Assembly: GCA_023252215.1 (NCBI GenBank)
Contig: JAHEXG010000006.1
Coordinates: 1 to 43,356, forward strand
Length of the DNA: 43,356 nt
Direction of reading: 5' to 3'
From: Candidatus Altarchaeales archaeon
Lineage (GTDB): Archaea; Altiarchaeota; Altiarchaeia; IMC4; QMZM01
How positions within the stretch are numbered: position 1 is the first letter of the stretch; every line of letters begins with the position of its first letter. Below are positions 1-10,899 of this stretch, one piece after another. Under the pieces are notes generated by a model. It was not told the DNA's origin. It made no database searches and saw nothing but the letters and a program-made list of their open reading frames with translations. A program made the position numbers and the translations under genes.

Positions 1-1
1 A

Positions 2-739
2 GCCTACACTGGAAGCGACCTGCAAGGCAAAGAATTCGAGCTAAGATTCAAAGGCGCAACAAGCAAAGGGCTATGGATCCGATGCTCTCTTTTGACGATC
101 TCTACCAAATATGCCTACGATGAATATGGCGGCGTACTGCTCCTATTTGTAGATGGAAGCGGAAAGATACCTTTCAAGCAGCTAAACGACGTACTCGACG
201 CATTAGTCCAGGGATACCCAATAGCCTTAGGCTGCCGCTTGAATAGCAACTGGACGGACGATCAAAGCAGGCTGGCGGCCGAAGGATACGAAAACTACCT
301 CGTAGAACAAAAATACGGCGTAAAACTACCTGATGCCCAATGCGGTTGCTGGGGCCTAAACTGTCACATACTAAAAGACCTCTCGCTCATATCAAACTCC
401 TACGAAATAGAACTCGACCTACTCATAAACAGCCTCAAAAACAGCTACGACATTTGTTACATACCGATCACGACAGAAAAAGGAAAATCCTCATACAACG
501 AGGAATCAAACAAAAGAAAACTGGGATATATCGCATACAAGCTGGACTATACTCCAAAGGAACTAATGGCGCTGTATGATAGTTATACCAAAGAAACAGG
601 ACAGAAGCTACCCGAAAGTTATACAGAGACGATCCGGGAAACAAAAAATACGATACTGAAAAACAAGAACCAGAAGATTGTCTGCCTGAAAAAACAAGGA
701 GAAGAAAGATGTAGGGAATGCAATACTGCTAGCGGCTAA
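2..739 (+). CDS. Partial CDS (5' end outside window): glycosyltransferase 2-like / nucleotide-diphospho-sugar transferase fold protein, tentative
   Basis: Frame 2 stays open to the window edge (AYTGSDLQGKEFELRFKGATSKGLWIRCSLLTI...). LLLFVDGSGKIPFKQLNDVLDALVQGYPIALGCRL and PDAQCGCWGL...YEIELDLLINSL resemble GT2-type cores. Confidence 0.45.
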   Translation, partial: AYTGSDLQGKEFELRFKGATSKGLWIRCSLLTISTKYAYDEYGGVLLLFVDGSGKIPFKQLNDVLDALVQGYPIALGCRLNSNWTDDQSRLAAEGYENYLVEQKYGVKLPDAQCGCWGLNCHILKDLSLISNSYEIELDLLINSLKNSYDICYIPITTEKGKSSYNEESNKRKLGYIAYKLDYTPKELMALYDSYTKETGQKLPESYTETIRETKNTILKNKNQKIVCLKKQGEERCRECNTASG

Positions 740-939
740 CTGATAAATCCAGGCCCCCAGAATATTTCTCAGCATTCCTAACAAGCTTTTTTTTGCCTCG
801 TCAAGAACCCAGATAATTGTCCGGGAACTCTCCTCAATCAAAAACTCCGGCAAACCACAGTGCCTTACTCAGCCTAAACTCTCCCTCTTTCGCTCAGAAC
901 CTCGTTTAATGTGGGCATGTTAAAAAGAAAGAATAAAAA

Positions 940-2923
<1,984 letters not shown>

Positions 2924-2937
2924 GAACGCAGCAGACA

Positions 2938-2971
2938 AGGGGCTATTAAACCCCTATCTAATATCTTTTTT
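2938..2971 (+). terminator. Hairpin plus T-tract between convergent gap and NUDIX genes
   Basis: AGGGG-CTATTAAA-CCCCT (2938-2955) followed by TCTTTTTTA. Confidence 0.5.
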
Positions 2972-2975
2972 ATTT

Positions 2976-3380
2976 CTATTCTCTTTCCGTTTTCAACGCA
3001 TCGGCGACGATCCTGCCGTGATCAAAGGCAAGAGGCGGAAGATTTGCGATAGAAAATTCCTTTACTTCTTTTGCATCGGTGTCCGCTTTCAGTTCTCCGC
3101 CCATCCTTTTGCAGATGAATACCGTGCCGACTGTCGGGCCCCGGGGATCCCTTTTCGGGTCGGAATATACTCCTAGGAGGCGTACTATCCCCACGGTTAG
3201 GCCGGTCTCCTCTTTAGCCTCGCGCACTGTCGCCTCTTCTACGGTTTCATCGCATTCGACGAAGCCTCCCGGGAGGGCCCACATGCCCTTGAACGGGGGG
3301 TTGCCCCTTTTTATGAGAACTATTTTGCCTGCTTCCAGGATAACTGCGTCCACCGTCGGTTTGGGGGATGCGTGACTCAT
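2976..3380 (-). CDS. NUDIX hydrolase
   Basis: NUDIX box GGFVECDETVEEATVREAKEETGL. Start chosen at MSHASPKPTVDAV; the longer ORF would run into the tRNA gene. Confidence 0.9.
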   Translation of the reverse strand: MSHASPKPTVDAVILEAGKIVLIKRGNPPFKGMWALPGGFVECDETVEEATVREAKEETGLTVGIVRLLGVYSDPKRDPRGPTVGTVFICKRMGGELKADTDAKEVKEFSIANLPPLAFDHGRIVADALKTERE

Positions 3381-3411
3381 TTTACTTGCGTGAGAAATAA
3401 GAAAAATACAT

Positions 3412-3485
3412 GGGCTCAACCGGATTCGAACCGGTGGTCTTCGCCACGTCAAGGCGACGTCATAACCGAGCTAGACTATGAGCCC
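3412..3485 (-). tRNA. tRNA-Val (anticodon GAC)
   Basis: Reverse complement GGGCTCA-TA-GTCTAGCTCGGTTATGAC-G-TCGCC-TTGACGT-GGCGA-AGACC-ACCGGTTCGAATCCGGT-TGAGCCC. Cloverleaf folds by hand: 7-bp acceptor, 5-bp anticodon stem, 5-bp T stem. Confidence 0.93.
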
Positions 3486-3520
3486 GTTTGTTAATCCATA
3501 ATCTATTACGCGTATCAAGA

Positions 3521-3538
3521 GAATTCCTGCAGGAATTC
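3521..3538. repeat. Perfect 18-bp palindrome GAATTCCTGCAGGAATTC
   Basis: Sequence equals its own reverse complement. Confidence 0.9.
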
Positions 3539-3560
3539 CATTTCTTTTGGGGATGAAACA

Positions 3561-3583
3561 CCTTTTCTTTAAGAAAGAAAAGG
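3561..3583. repeat. Perfect 10-bp inverted repeat, 3-nt loop (CCTTTTCTTT-AAG-AAAGAAAAGG)
   Basis: Direct reading; 22 nt downstream of the 18-bp palindrome. Confidence 0.9.
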
Positions 3584-3588
3584 GGTTC

Positions 3589-3611
3589 TAACCGAGCTAG
3601 ACTATGAGCCC
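3589..3611 (-). repeat. 23-nt duplicate of the tRNA-Val 5' end
   Basis: taaccgagctagactatgagccc is identical to 3463-3485 within the tRNA gene. Confidence 0.92.
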
Positions 3612-3658
3612 ATACTGATTATTCGGCGCTGTTTTGAGTGGTCGAGAGTCTTTTTTTT

Positions 3659-3820
3659 TTATTCGGATGGGTGTGTCTTGCACTGTAGTTTGGCGCTTTT
3701 TCCGAATCCGCATGAGGCGCATATTTTCTGTCTTACGTGGAATGCTGGTTTTCCGCAGCGGCCGCATCTTATGTGCGTATGCCGTTTGCCCATCTTTCCG
3801 AAGCTTCTTGTTCCTTTCAT
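3659..3820 (-). CDS. rpl37e: 50S ribosomal protein eL37 (L37e), 53 aa, absent from ORF track
   Basis: Translated by hand: [53 protein letters not shown]. Four CxxC-type cysteines and a typical L37e pattern. Confidence 0.95.
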   Translation of the reverse strand: MKGTRSFGKMGKRHTHIRCGRCGKPAFHVRQKICASCGFGKSAKLQCKTHPSE

Positions 3821-3895
3821 TTTTGTTCTCTGTCTGGGTATTAATAAGGGTTTTTCCAGGTTATAAATCGATAAAAAGAGGTAAAGAGGGGGCTT

Positions 3896-4102
3896 TTAGG
3901 ATATGAATATCACCATGTCCCCTCTCAGGAACATATGCTTGAATTTCTTCTCCACGTCGCCGTCCTGGAAGGAGGCGTCTTCTAGTACGAGGTTTATGTG
4001 AATGTCGAAGGCTTTTAATTTGCCCGTTATCACCATTCCGTTCTTCAGTCGCACCATCACTTGATTGTCCAATAAATCGCTTAATACATCCAATGGTTTC
4101 AT
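3896..4102 (-). CDS. Archaeal Sm-like (LSm) RNA-binding protein
   Basis: PLDVLSDLLDNQVMVRLKNGMVITGKLKAFDIHINLVLEDA...FLRGDMVIFIS, with Sm1 and Sm2 motifs; adjacent to eL37 as is common in archaea. Confidence 0.93.
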   Translation of the reverse strand: MKPLDVLSDLLDNQVMVRLKNGMVITGKLKAFDIHINLVLEDASFQDGDVEKKFKHMFLRGDMVIFIS

Positions 4103-4179
4103 ATATAATCACCTAAAATATTAAAAGATAATAATACTAAGGATAAAGCAAATAAAAAACAAACAACCGAGATGATGAT

Positions 4180-5235
4180 ATGATAACTGCCGCAGAAGTA
4201 GAAAAGAGGGTTAAAAGGCTGCACTCCCTGATGGAAGAAAAAAAGATAGACAAGCTTCTAGTGACTGCGCCCAAGAATACGACGTACCTTAGCGGAAGAG
4301 ATACCGGACGGCTTCTACTCACAAGGGATGAGGATTTTCTCTGGACCCGGGAGATATACAAAGAAATATACTCTGACCTCTACGATGACAAAAAATATCC
4401 CCTGGAAGTTATGCTCTACGAAAAAGACGCAATAAAGAACCAGGTCAAGAAGCTTGGCATAAAATGCCTTCATGTAGACAATCCCTCAGTCATGGGTTTT
4501 CAAAGCATGGAAAAGAACCTGGGAATAGACCCTTTGGCAACGGACGTGATCGAACAGCAGAGGATGACGAAGACCCCGCTTGAAATAGGGCTACTGCGAA
4601 AAGCCGCGGACATCGCCGTGATCGGCATGCGTAAAGCCTATGACGTCGTTTCCGGGGGAGTGAAGGAGTTGGATGCCCTGGCTGAGATAGAGTATGCCAT
4701 ACGCAAAGCCGGGTCGGATGCGCCTCCATTCGACGACGGGATGCTCCTCTCGTCGGGTGCAAGCAGCGCAGACATACACGCGCGGGCAGGTCCCGGTAAG
4801 ATAAAGAAGGGGAGCACCGTAGTCGTAGACCTCGGAGGAAGAGTGTACGGGTATTACTCTGATATGACTCGCACCATCGCCGTCGGCTCCGTCGACCGGC
4901 CGGCAAGGCGCCTTATCGAGTACGTCGACGAGTTGAGAGGCGAAGCTATCGACATGCTAAAGCCGGGGGTCGTTGCAGGCGACGTGCATGCCTTCATAGA
5001 GAAGGATATGGGCCGCAGGGGTTACAAGTTCTATCACTCCAGCGGCCACGGAGTAGGTCTGAACATACATGAGAGCCCGAGCCTTAGCAGTGATTCATTG
5101 GACGTGCTCAAAGAAGATATGGTTTTTACTATCGAACCGGGTGTGTACATCCCGGGCAAATACGGAGTAAGGTTCGAAGATACCGTGCTCCTGAAGAAGA
5201 ATGGAGCGGAGATATTAACCGGGTTTTCGAGATGA
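4180..5235 (+). CDS. M24 family Xaa-Pro peptidase / dipeptidase
   Basis: GSTVVVDLGGRVYGYYSDMTRTIAVG, YHSSGHGVGLNIHESPSL, FTIEPGVYIPGKYGVRFEDTVLL. Confidence 0.92.
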   Translation: MITAAEVEKRVKRLHSLMEEKKIDKLLVTAPKNTTYLSGRDTGRLLLTRDEDFLWTREIYKEIYSDLYDDKKYPLEVMLYEKDAIKNQVKKLGIKCLHVDNPSVMGFQSMEKNLGIDPLATDVIEQQRMTKTPLEIGLLRKAADIAVIGMRKAYDVVSGGVKELDALAEIEYAIRKAGSDAPPFDDGMLLSSGASSADIHARAGPGKIKKGSTVVVDLGGRVYGYYSDMTRTIAVGSVDRPARRLIEYVDELRGEAIDMLKPGVVAGDVHAFIEKDMGRRGYKFYHSSGHGVGLNIHESPSLSSDSLDVLKEDMVFTIEPGVYIPGKYGVRFEDTVLLKKNGAEILTGFSR

Positions 5236-5609
5236 AAAATACGCGCAGGAAAAACAAGGCCGAGGGGGAGAATATCGCATCCGAGAGGATAAAGATACTT
5301 TTTTCCCTTGCAGACCGGGCCGCGCTCTCAGGAGACCTGCAAGTTGCTTCCAGATACGTCGAAAGGGCCCGGGACATTGCTATGAAATTCAACATACGCC
5401 TTGGAAGAGAATACGGCGGGAGATTCTGCCGGGGCTGTAGTACCTATCTTTTGCCCGGGAAGACCTCGATCGTCCGTATCAATTCCGCGGAAAAGCGGGT
5501 GGAGACAAAGTGCCTGTCCTGCGGAGAAAAGAAATACCGGCCCTACGTAAAAGAGGTCAGGGAACGCAGGCGGAAACGCAATTCTCCTGTTACGGGCCCG
5601 AAGCCCTGA
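5232..5609 (+). CDS. rnp4: Ribonuclease P protein component 4 (Rpp21/Rpr2 family)
   Basis: ERIKILFSLADRAALSGDLQVASRYVERARDIAMKFNIRL... with zinc cysteines FCRGCSTYLLPG and KCLSCGEKKY; overlaps the upstream gene by 4 nt. Confidence 0.9.
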   Translation: MKNTRRKNKAEGENIASERIKILFSLADRAALSGDLQVASRYVERARDIAMKFNIRLGREYGGRFCRGCSTYLLPGKTSIVRINSAEKRVETKCLSCGEKKYRPYVKEVRERRRKRNSPVTGPKP

Positions 5610-5651
5610 TATATCTTGAAAGTACCTATATTATCCTGTAAAGGTGCGTAA

Positions 5652-5894
5652 ATGGAAAAAACAAAACCCGTAGAAGAAGTGATGGTCGTCCAGCTGGGCA
5701 AGGCCGGCGTAACCGACTCGTTTATCGAAGAATTAAAGGATCAGATAAAAAAGAAGAAGGCCGTTAAAGTAAAGATACTGCGTTCGGCGAAAGGAGAGAG
5801 GGACCGAGAAGAGATCGCCTCCGAAGTGGCCCGGAAATGCAACGCTGTTTTGGCCGATGTCCGCGGAAATACTTTTGTCTTGAATAAACGATGA
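5652..5894 (+). CDS. YhbY / CRM-domain RNA-binding protein
   Basis: VMVVQLGKAGVTDSFIEELKDQIKKKKAVKVKILRS...VLADVRGNTFVLNKR. Confidence 0.88.
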   Translation: MEKTKPVEEVMVVQLGKAGVTDSFIEELKDQIKKKKAVKVKILRSAKGERDREEIASEVARKCNAVLADVRGNTFVLNKR

Positions 5895-6151
5895 GCGCGG
5901 AGCTTAGGGTCAAGCTGGAAAAGTATCTCTTGAAGGCGCGGCCCCGTTTCGAGGGATTGGAGGAAGAGAAGATTGGTTCCGTTGACTTGGACAAGGCGCG
6001 CGATGAGTTTCGGACAATGGCTTTGGCCTATTACAGCGACGCAAAGCATTTCTACGATAACGGCGACTATCTTAACGCATTAGCCGCTTTGGAGTATGCG
6101 GAGGGCTGGCTTGATGCCGGGCGTGCGTTGGGTATTTTTAAGAATAAGTAA
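5891..6151 (+). CDS. DUF357 family protein
   Basis: LAYYSDAKHFYDNGDYLNALAALEYAEGWLDAGRALGIF, the typical DUF357 pattern; 4-nt overlap with the YhbY gene. Confidence 0.8.
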   Translation: MSAELRVKLEKYLLKARPRFEGLEEEKIGSVDLDKARDEFRTMALAYYSDAKHFYDNGDYLNALAALEYAEGWLDAGRALGIFKNK

Positions 6152-6178
6152 AAGGGATTAAGCCCCCTTCTGGGGTCT

Positions 6179-7201
6179 TCACATTATGGGCGCGTCTATC
6201 TTCTCCAGTATTTTTCTGATTATGTCGTCCGGTGTTACGCGCATTTCCACGTATTCCGGGTTTAGTATTATCCTGTGTCGCAGAATCGGGTAGGCGAGTT
6301 TTTTTATGTCTGCCGCTGTCACGTTTTCGCGTCCTTCGAGGAATACTCTTGCTTTGGAGGCTTTCATGAAGTTTATTGATGCCCTGGGCGAGGCTCCTAC
6401 TTGCAGTTCTTTTCTGTGTCGCGTTTCGTCTACTATCCTGACTGCGTATTCTATCATCGAGTCGCTCATGTATGCGCTTTCGAATGCTTCTTTTCGCATG
6501 ATTAGTATCTCTGCGGGCGTGAGTATTCTTGCGACCTTTTCTTCTTTGAATTTGGTTTTGACGATGGCTGTTTCCTGTTCCTTTGGGAGGTACATCATCA
6601 TTACTTTGAACAGGAATCTGTCTTTTTGTGCTTCCGGGAGTGGGAACACGCCTTTTTGTTCCAGCGGGTTTTCCGTTGCGAGGACGATGAACGGCTTTGG
6701 CAGTTCGTATGTGACGCCGGCGACTGTGACTCTTTTTTCCTCCATTATCTCCAGCAGGGCGGACTGTGACATGGGCGGCGCCCTGTTTATTTCGTCCATC
6801 AGGAGGATGTTTGTGAATACCGGGCCTTTTATGAATACGTTTCTCTTGGCTTCTTCGTCGTAGGTTATTCTTCCGCTGATGTCAGAGGACGTGAGGTCTG
6901 CCGTTCCCTGGATCCTTTTGAAGTCCATGTCCATTGCGTCGGATATGGCTTTTGTGAGCATGGTCTTGCCCATTCCGGGGACGCTTTCCAGTAGCACGTG
7001 TCCGTCGCAGAGGAATCCTATTAGGACGCATTCTATGATCTCGTCATATCCTACTATTTTTTTTCGTATCTCGTCGTACAGCCTGGATATCTGCTGGTAG
7101 ACATCTTTGTCTTTCCTTATGGGGGCTGCCGGAGGTTCGCCTGTGAAAGGTCTTGCGGCGCCCGTGGGGGTTTCTGTTTTTATTCCGTCTGCTTCGACCA
7201 T
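6179..7201 (-). CDS. MoxR-family AAA+ ATPase
   Basis: Walker A ESVPGMGKTMLTKA; Walker B ILLMDEINRAPP; sensor region ATENPLEQKGVFPLPEAQKDRF. Confidence 0.93.
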   Translation of the reverse strand: MVEADGIKTETPTGAARPFTGEPPAAPIRKDKDVYQQISRLYDEIRKKIVGYDEIIECVLIGFLCDGHVLLESVPGMGKTMLTKAISDAMDMDFKRIQGTADLTSSDISGRITYDEEAKRNVFIKGPVFTNILLMDEINRAPPMSQSALLEIMEEKRVTVAGVTYELPKPFIVLATENPLEQKGVFPLPEAQKDRFLFKVMMMYLPKEQETAIVKTKFKEEKVARILTPAEILIMRKEAFESAYMSDSMIEYAVRIVDETRHRKELQVGASPRASINFMKASKARVFLEGRENVTAADIKKLAYPILRHRIILNPEYVEMRVTPDDIIRKILEKIDAPIM

Positions 7202-7275
7202 TCTTTTTGGATTGCTTGACTCTGTATACTACTATGAGAAAAGGGATATTTAATCTTGCTGCCGGTATTTGGCTG

Positions 7276-9582
7276 TTATTTTATTTCGAGGAGTATTTCG
7301 TTGCTGGCTTTCATGTACCTGTTTCCGTCCTTGTCTTTGTATAATACTTCCATCGGCGCGAAGTTGTATTTCTTTTGTGCGTCTGTTTTTACCTCTATCG
7401 TGAACTCTATTTTTTCTCCGGGGCTCATTTCCGGCACGGTTTCCAGCTCTTTTGTGAGCGATAGCTCCATTGGGAGGTTGGGCAGGAAGAACACGCTGTT
7501 TATCTTGTATGTGCTGTTGTTCGTTATCTTCCCGCGCAGTGTTATCGTGCCTGCGGGCAGGACCTCTTTTGGCGCGTCCACTGTGAGTTCTATCTCGGGT
7601 TTTACGTTTATCTTCTGGATTATTTCGAGCGCTTTTTCTTTGTTGTGTTCGAGGAATTCCGCGTATTCAGGGGGCCATTTGCCTTCATTGTGGGCTTTTT
7701 CCAGCAGGACTACTGCCTCGTTCAATATCTTATATGTTTTTTCGTAGTCCCCGACTTTCAGGCTCAGGTCCGCGTCTATTATCCTTGAAAGGGCTTCTGC
7801 TGCCTGTATCTGTTTTTGGTCTTTGTTTTCCTTGAAGTATGCCAGGGCTTTGTCCATGTGTTCTTTGGCTTTGGGGCTTTCTTCTGTTTCTATAAAGCAT
7901 TCTGCCATCTTTTTTTCCGCGTTTCCCAGGTTCATGTCCGGATCCGCGGACTTTATGTATTCGGCGTTCTGCAGGTACTGGGAGTAGTCGTGTATGGCTT
8001 TGCTGTATGCTTCTTTCATGTCCCACGATTTTTTGAGCCTTCTGTAGGAGTCTGCGGCCTTTCTCCATCCGTCTCCTGCGTAGAAGAACTGGCTCTTCCT
8101 GAGCTGTTCGTTTGCGTAGAGCGAGTAGTGTTTGGCGGCGTTGAGGTGGTCTTTGGCTAGTGTGTAAGCGTTTGCGGCGCCTGCATTGTCTCCTATATTA
8201 TCGTACCTGCCGGCTGCTTCCAGGTAGTATTTTATGGCGTTGTCGTAGTTTCTTGCATACTCGATCTCCGCCATTTTATAGAAGATGTCTGCAGAAGTCT
8301 TCAGGTCCTCTATTTTGTCGTAGCCTTTGGATGCTTCAAGATAGTCGCTGACTGCTTTTTCGATGTTTCCTTCTTCGATTTTTTTCTTGGCCATCTGCTC
8401 GAATAATTTGGCGGCTTTTCCGTATCCGTCCCTGGCCTCTTTCAGTCTTGCGGACGCTCCGTATTCTGCGTATTGGAAATAGTAGTATGCTGCGTTTTCC
8501 AGGTCTTGGATTTTTTCGTATATCCGGGCTATGTCGTATGAGGATGCGGAGGCCTCGGCGTATTTTTTCATGTCTGCCCGCATCTGGGCGGACCTTTTCA
8601 GGTACTCTATGGCCTTGCCGTATTCCTCTGTCTTGATATAGCATCTTGCGGTGTTTTCGTAGTTGTAGGTTGTCGAAAGGTCGTCGTTTCCTTTGTTCAG
8701 TTCCGCTGCCCGGAGGTGGTAGAATACTGCGTCTTTGTAGTCCTGGAGTTTTTCGTACGCGTTGGCTATGCCGACGTATCTTTCCGCGACTTCCGTGTAT
8801 CTTTCCACTGTCGAGGAAAGCTCCGCGGACTTTATGTAGTATTGTATGGCTTCAGCGGGTTTGTTCAATTTGTCGTAGCATTCGGCTGCTTTTTTGTAGC
8901 TGTTCATGGCTCCGTATATGTCTTTTATGTCCAGGTTCAGCTCGGCTGCTTTGAGGTATGCTTTTGAGGAATTGGCGTAGTCTTCGGCTTTTTCGTAGAA
9001 TTCCGCGGCTTTTATGAATGCTGCGGTCGATATCATCTTGTTTTCTATCTTGTAGTTCATGAAGGCGTCGTCCATGAAAGCTCCTGCGGCCATGCCGTAG
9101 TTTTCGGCTTCTGCGAAGCATCTTGCAGCATTCTCGTAGTGTTTCTGGGCCTCGTCATATTTCTCCATCTCTGTGAACATTTCGGCAGATTTAACGTAAT
9201 ACCTGCCGGCATTCTCCATGTCTTTTGCCTTGCCTCCGGCGCTGGTGTGGGTGACCTTTTCATAGCATTCAGCCACTTTCAGGTAGTAGGTGACCATTGC
9301 AAGATAGGCCTGTAGTGATGCATTCGGGTCTGATTCTATGGCTTCGAGTTTTCCTTCTATGAACTTTAGATAGGATTCCAATGCTTTCTGGTAGTCGCTT
9401 CGGGCTTCGTGTTCGTGGGCTTTTTTAAGCCAGTTGCCCACGTCCATCTTATCCTTTGTCTTCTCCAGGAAACTGTCAAGGGCTTTTTCTTCTACGCCTA
9501 GTAAGGCTTTTACCCCCTTTTCTTCCTCTTCGACCTCTTTTTTCACCGCCAGGAGGTCTTTGAGGGATTTCTTCTCGTCCAT
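7276..9582 (-). CDS. Large TPR/alpha-SNAP-like repeat protein with C-terminal beta-sandwich-like domain
   Basis: Many successive repeats of the type AAECYDKLNKPAEAIQYYIKSAEL. C-terminal ~110 aa (PEIELTVDAPKEVLPAGTITLRGKITNNSTYKIN...) looks like an Ig-like fold. Confidence 0.88.
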   Translation of the reverse strand: MDEKKSLKDLLAVKKEVEEEEKGVKALLGVEEKALDSFLEKTKDKMDVGNWLKKAHEHEARSDYQKALESYLKFIEGKLEAIESDPNASLQAYLAMVTYYLKVAECYEKVTHTSAGGKAKDMENAGRYYVKSAEMFTEMEKYDEAQKHYENAARCFAEAENYGMAAGAFMDDAFMNYKIENKMISTAAFIKAAEFYEKAEDYANSSKAYLKAAELNLDIKDIYGAMNSYKKAAECYDKLNKPAEAIQYYIKSAELSSTVERYTEVAERYVGIANAYEKLQDYKDAVFYHLRAAELNKGNDDLSTTYNYENTARCYIKTEEYGKAIEYLKRSAQMRADMKKYAEASASSYDIARIYEKIQDLENAAYYYFQYAEYGASARLKEARDGYGKAAKLFEQMAKKKIEEGNIEKAVSDYLEASKGYDKIEDLKTSADIFYKMAEIEYARNYDNAIKYYLEAAGRYDNIGDNAGAANAYTLAKDHLNAAKHYSLYANEQLRKSQFFYAGDGWRKAADSYRRLKKSWDMKEAYSKAIHDYSQYLQNAEYIKSADPDMNLGNAEKKMAECFIETEESPKAKEHMDKALAYFKENKDQKQIQAAEALSRIIDADLSLKVGDYEKTYKILNEAVVLLEKAHNEGKWPPEYAEFLEHNKEKALEIIQKINVKPEIELTVDAPKEVLPAGTITLRGKITNNSTYKINSVFFLPNLPMELSLTKELETVPEMSPGEKIEFTIEVKTDAQKKYNFAPMEVLYKDKDGNRYMKASNEILLEIK

Positions 9583-9627
9583 GACTACATTAATACTTTA
9601 CCAACAAACCAATATAAACCTGCCGGA

Positions 9628-10899
9628 TCATTTTAGCGCGATGCATATTCTCCTGTTTTTCAGCCTGCCTGTTTTCTCCTCAAGAGCCTGTTTTTCTGTT
9701 TTTAAAAAAACGTCTTCTTTGCCTATTTTTTTTCCTATCCTGGACAAGTCTTCCTTTTTCTGCGTTATTTCACGCCGAATCCTCCCGGTCTCCTTTTCGT
9801 TTGAAGTTTTTTTCGCGTGGGCCTGCGCGGAGCCTATCTCGTGCATTAACTCTTCCTCCTTTTTTCTAAGTGAGATGATCTCGTGCCTTGTCTTTTGGAG
9901 GTCCTCTGATTCGATGGCTGATACTCTCTGTTTCGCCCTGTTTTTTTCTTCGTCTTTTATCTCATGGATTGTTTCCATGTTTTTTTTCAGTTCTGATAGC
10001 AGCTTCGGCAGTTCTTTTGCGTCTGCGGCGCACAGGGACTCTACGGGGTCCTGGGCGTATTTTTCTATCTCTTTTAGGTATGGATCGTGTTTTCCTTTTT
10101 CTTCCAGGGATTTTCTGAGCATCTTAATAGGCCTTTTAAGGGGAGTGAGCAGATTGTATACCCTGTTCTCTTTTTCCTCTTTTTCGCATATTACCTTTCT
10201 TAGTTCTTCTTTTTTTTCAAGGAATTCTGCGTATTCGCGTCCTTTCTCTATCCTGTCTCTTTCTTCTGCGAGGGCGCATTCTTCCTTTTCAAGTGCTTCC
10301 AGGCTCTGAGCGGTTTCGTTTCTTTCTTTTTCCAGCAGGGAAACGTGCTTTATCCGCTCTTTCAAAAAATCTATGTCCTTGAGAATGTCTGCTGCATCGT
10401 CGTTTATGCGGGCGGTTTCTTCCAGTTCTTTTCTTTTTACGGCCAGGATCCTCAGTTCTTTTTTTATCCGGTCAAGCTCTTCTCCGTAAGCCAGGGGGAG
10501 ATACTTTCCGGGGCCCATCAACGCTTTTGCCAGGAGGTCCAGTGTTTCGTCGATCGCGCGTTTGTCTGCGGCCAGGTCTTTTTTTCTTTCGCCGCGGACG
10601 CCTTTGACTGCTTCTAGTACTTCGCGCACGAATTCTGGTTTGGCTGTTCTAAGGACTGCCTTTGCCCTTACGTTTGCCTCCTTCGGGCATTCTTTGTCTT
10701 GGATATCCAGTGCCAGGGCTTTTATGTTATCGATGCTTTCGCGTATGTCTTCCAGGATGGGTTCCGCATCCAGGTAAGCGGCGTCTTTTTTCTTTTTCTC
10801 CTCTTCTTTTAGTAGATGGGCAAGTTCTTCAAGACCGTATATGGCAGGTTCTTCCTTTCTTCCCCGGAAGTATGCTGCTATTTTTTCGAGGAGTTTCAA
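9628..10899 (-). CDS. Predicted long coiled-coil protein of unknown function
   Basis: 423 aa, extremely rich in E/K/L heptad-like sequence; start overlaps the end of the IDI-2 gene by 4 nt. Confidence 0.75.
   Translation of the reverse strand: MKLLEKIAAYFRGRKEEPAIYGLEELAHLLKEEEKKKKDAAYLDAEPILEDIRESIDNIKALALDIQDKECPKEANVRAKAVLRTAKPEFVREVLEAVKGVRGERKKDLAADKRAIDETLDLLAKALMGPGKYLPLAYGEELDRIKKELRILAVKRKELEETARINDDAADILKDIDFLKERIKHVSLLEKERNETAQSLEALEKEECALAEERDRIEKGREYAEFLEKKEELRKVICEKEEKENRVYNLLTPLKRPIKMLRKSLEEKGKHDPYLKEIEKYAQDPVESLCAADAKELPKLLSELKKNMETIHEIKDEEKNRAKQRVSAIESEDLQKTRHEIISLRKKEEELMHEIGSAQAHAKKTSNEKETGRIRREITQKKEDLSRIGKKIGKEDVFLKTEKQALEEKTGRLKNRRICIALK

Noticed and set aside
608-853. 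81-aa minus-strand ORF overlapping the 3' end of the first CDS
   Set aside because: TTG start, large overlap with a better-supported gene, no family motif.
3381-3452. N-terminal extension of the NUDIX ORF
   Set aside because: It would translate into the tRNA-Val gene; the internal Met at 3380 fits the family start.
3486-3611. Split (trans-spliced) tRNA half or second intron-containing tRNA
   Set aside because: Only the first 23 nt of the tRNA are repeated; no anticodon or T-arm follows, so it cannot form a tRNA half of the known type.
9434-10309. 291-aa plus-strand ORF over the coiled-coil gene
   Set aside because: Ser/Phe-rich shadow of a Glu/Lys-rich coding strand.
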